Shown: piece by piece, positions 63,140 through 64,000 of the stretch | How positions within the stretch are numbered: the stretch's first letter is position 1 | Layout: every line of letters starts with the position of its first letter | Assembly: GCF_018141445.1 (NCBI RefSeq) | Contig: NZ_CP058649.1 | Coordinates: 825,001-889,000 of the forward strand | From: Vallitalea pronyensis | Lineage (GTDB): Bacteria; Bacillota; Clostridia; Lachnospirales; Vallitaleaceae | Reading direction: 5' to 3' | DNA length: 64,000 nucleotides | Translations under genes and position numbers: made by a program | Notes under the pieces: model-generated | Databases searched by the model: none | Told to the model about the DNA's origin: nothing | Seen by the model: the letters and a program-made list of their open reading frames with translations, nothing else

Positions 63140-63850
63140 ATGTTACTGAATGCAACAGATGTAAAGAATAGTTTTGGTAAAGTCTTAAAAATGTTAGATT
63201 ATGAGGATGTTATTGTCACAAAGAAGGGAAAGGCAGTCGCTAAGATAGTGAAGTTCACAGAGTCCGTAAAAGATCATGGTTATATTAAGGAATACCCAGC
63301 TGAGTATACAGGGCAAGATAGAAAGGTAACCTATGAGGAATTTCTTAAGTTTACAGCTAATAGTGAGAATAGATATGAGCTCATTAACGGCGAAATATAC
63401 ATGTTGGCGTCTCCTAAAACAACCCATCAACAGGTTGTAGGGCAGTTTTATGTAGCATTTTACAAGTATTTTGAAGGCAAGTCCTGTACACCTTTTATTT
63501 CACCCTACGATATTACCTTAAACATTAAGGATGAAACCAATGTGTTCCAACCAGACTTAGGTGTCATCTGTGATTTAGAAGAATTTAATAATGAACATGA
63601 TCAATACATGGGTGTACCAGCATTGGTTGTTGAAGTCACATCCAAGTCCTCCCGGAGCAAAGATTATGTCAAGAAATTAAATAACTACATGTTAGCAGGG
63701 GTTAAAGAATACTGGATTATTGACCCCATGTACCAAAATGCCAAAGTGTATGGCTTTGATGATGATGAGTTGATCGATTATAGAGAGTATGAAAAGGGTA
63801 GTACCATCGCATCTTCTTTTTTTGAGGGATTGAAGGTAAAATGGGTATAG
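63140..63850 (+). CDS. Phd/YefM-type antitoxin domain fused to Uma2-family (DUF820) nuclease-like domain
   Basis: 236 residues in two parts. Residues 1-~45 (NATDVKNSFGKVLKMLDYED, VIVTKKGKAVAKIVKF) match the N-terminal DNA-binding/dimerisation domain of Phd/YefM antitoxins. Residues ~60-236 are a Uma2/DUF820 PD-(D/E)XK-fold domain: TYEEFLKFTANSENRYELIN, GEIYMLASPKTTHQQVVGQF, the acidic Asp in VFQPDLGVICD, and ALVVEVTSKSSRSKDYVKKL with the E-x-T/K core, then YMLAGVKEYWIID. Start ATG 63140 with GGTGAGGT. Whether the PD-(D/E)XK site cuts DNA is unknown for most of this family. A promoter-overlapping inverted repeat suggests autoregulation. Confidence 0.85.
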   Translation: MLLNATDVKNSFGKVLKMLDYEDVIVTKKGKAVAKIVKFTESVKDHGYIKEYPAEYTGQDRKVTYEEFLKFTANSENRYELINGEIYMLASPKTTHQQVVGQFYVAFYKYFEGKSCTPFISPYDITLNIKDETNVFQPDLGVICDLEEFNNEHDQYMGVPALVVEVTSKSSRSKDYVKKLNNYMLAGVKEYWIIDPMYQNAKVYGFDDDELIDYREYEKGSTIASSFFEGLKVKWV

Positions 63851-63971
63851 GGTGACCAATTACAATCATATTGAGAATCCACCAAGCATATACTGAATAT
63901 AAGAAGTTGGACAAGGGAATCATGTGCGAGAAATAGACATTCTTGTACATCATGCTGGGGAGGATGATTGT

Positions 63972-64000
63972 ATGCGGGAAAAAGTCATGACCATATTACT
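63972..64000 (+). CDS. Start of a further gene, cut by the window end
   Basis: ATG 63972 with GGGGAGG 8 bases upstream opens a frame (MREKVMTIL...) that runs off the window. Too little for any identification. The nearby ATG at 63964 stops after eight codons. Confidence 0.4.

Overview
The window looks like chromosome from a low-GC, endospore-forming, flagellated Clostridia member, most like the Lachnospirales and possibly Vallitalea-like; that genus guess is inference. The reasons are a SipL-type spore coat gene, a GerA/B/C germinant receptor operon and spoIIR, S-layer-homology proteins, a csrA-flagellin pair, an Agr quorum-sensing locus, YesM/YesN-type regulation of a sugar ABC transporter, AT-rich intergenic DNA and AGGAGG/GGTGA ribosome binding sites. 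I see no tRNA, rRNA, CRISPR array, prophage or recognisable transposase.

Layout. 0.1-3.7 kb: sipL, ispE and a GntR regulator. 3.7-4.4 kb: a strong promoter, an 8-codon leader ORF and an RBS-masking hairpin ahead of a 41-residue cationic/hydrophobic peptide, facing a small XRE regulator. 4.5-5.7 kb: a gene-free cluster of palindromic repeats (family A) bounded by perfect 17-bp inverted ends. 5.8-10.8 kb: germinant receptor operon (small membrane protein, GerA, GerB, GerC) and spoIIR. 11.1-12.5 kb: a membrane-anchored protein and TetR regulator behind a promoter with an operator-like inverted repeat. 12.9-16.6 kb: ddl, a DUF1934 protein, a stalk-domain secreted protein and galU. 16.9-19.9 kb: an Agr system in which the AgrD-like peptide is encoded in frame at the end of agrB. 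20.4-26.4 kb: two SLH-domain proteins and a CtpA protease, probably one operon. 26.6-28.3 kb: pyrG. 28.4-30.25 kb: a second family A cluster, enclosing an HXXEE membrane protein gene. 30.3-38.8 kb: mostly reverse-strand genes (a membrane-anchored protein, plsC, malQ, pncB, a secreted transglutaminase-like protein) with an ECF sigma factor and Cys-rich partner on the forward strand. 39.5-46.1 kb: csrA, flagellin, a large VWA plus ten-TIG-repeat secreted protein and a degenerate HD-GYP protein. 47-50 kb: a long ileS. 50.4-52.5 kb: a secreted zinc metallopeptidase. 53-55.4 kb: glgP. 55.8-62.9 kb: a YesM/YesN two-component system next to a carbohydrate ABC transporter. 63.1-63.9 kb: a Phd-Uma2 fusion under a 19-bp perfect inverted repeat.

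How the genes fit together. The left third is rich in spore functions: coat anchoring, germinant sensing and the forespore-to-mother-cell signal. The Agr, ECF-sigma, TetR, GntR and YesMN modules are separate local regulatory circuits. malQ and glgP point to alpha-glucan/glycogen turnover, and the YesMN-ABC block to uptake of an unidentified sugar or oligosaccharide.

The signals least explained by known genes are (i) the in-frame AgrB-AgrD ORF, (ii) three families of non-coding hairpin repeats (A, B, C) whose stems differ between copies yet stay complementary, and (iii) the leader-ORF/hairpin/micropeptide locus near 3.8 kb. Family and domain calls rest on motifs read by eye; no database search was run.
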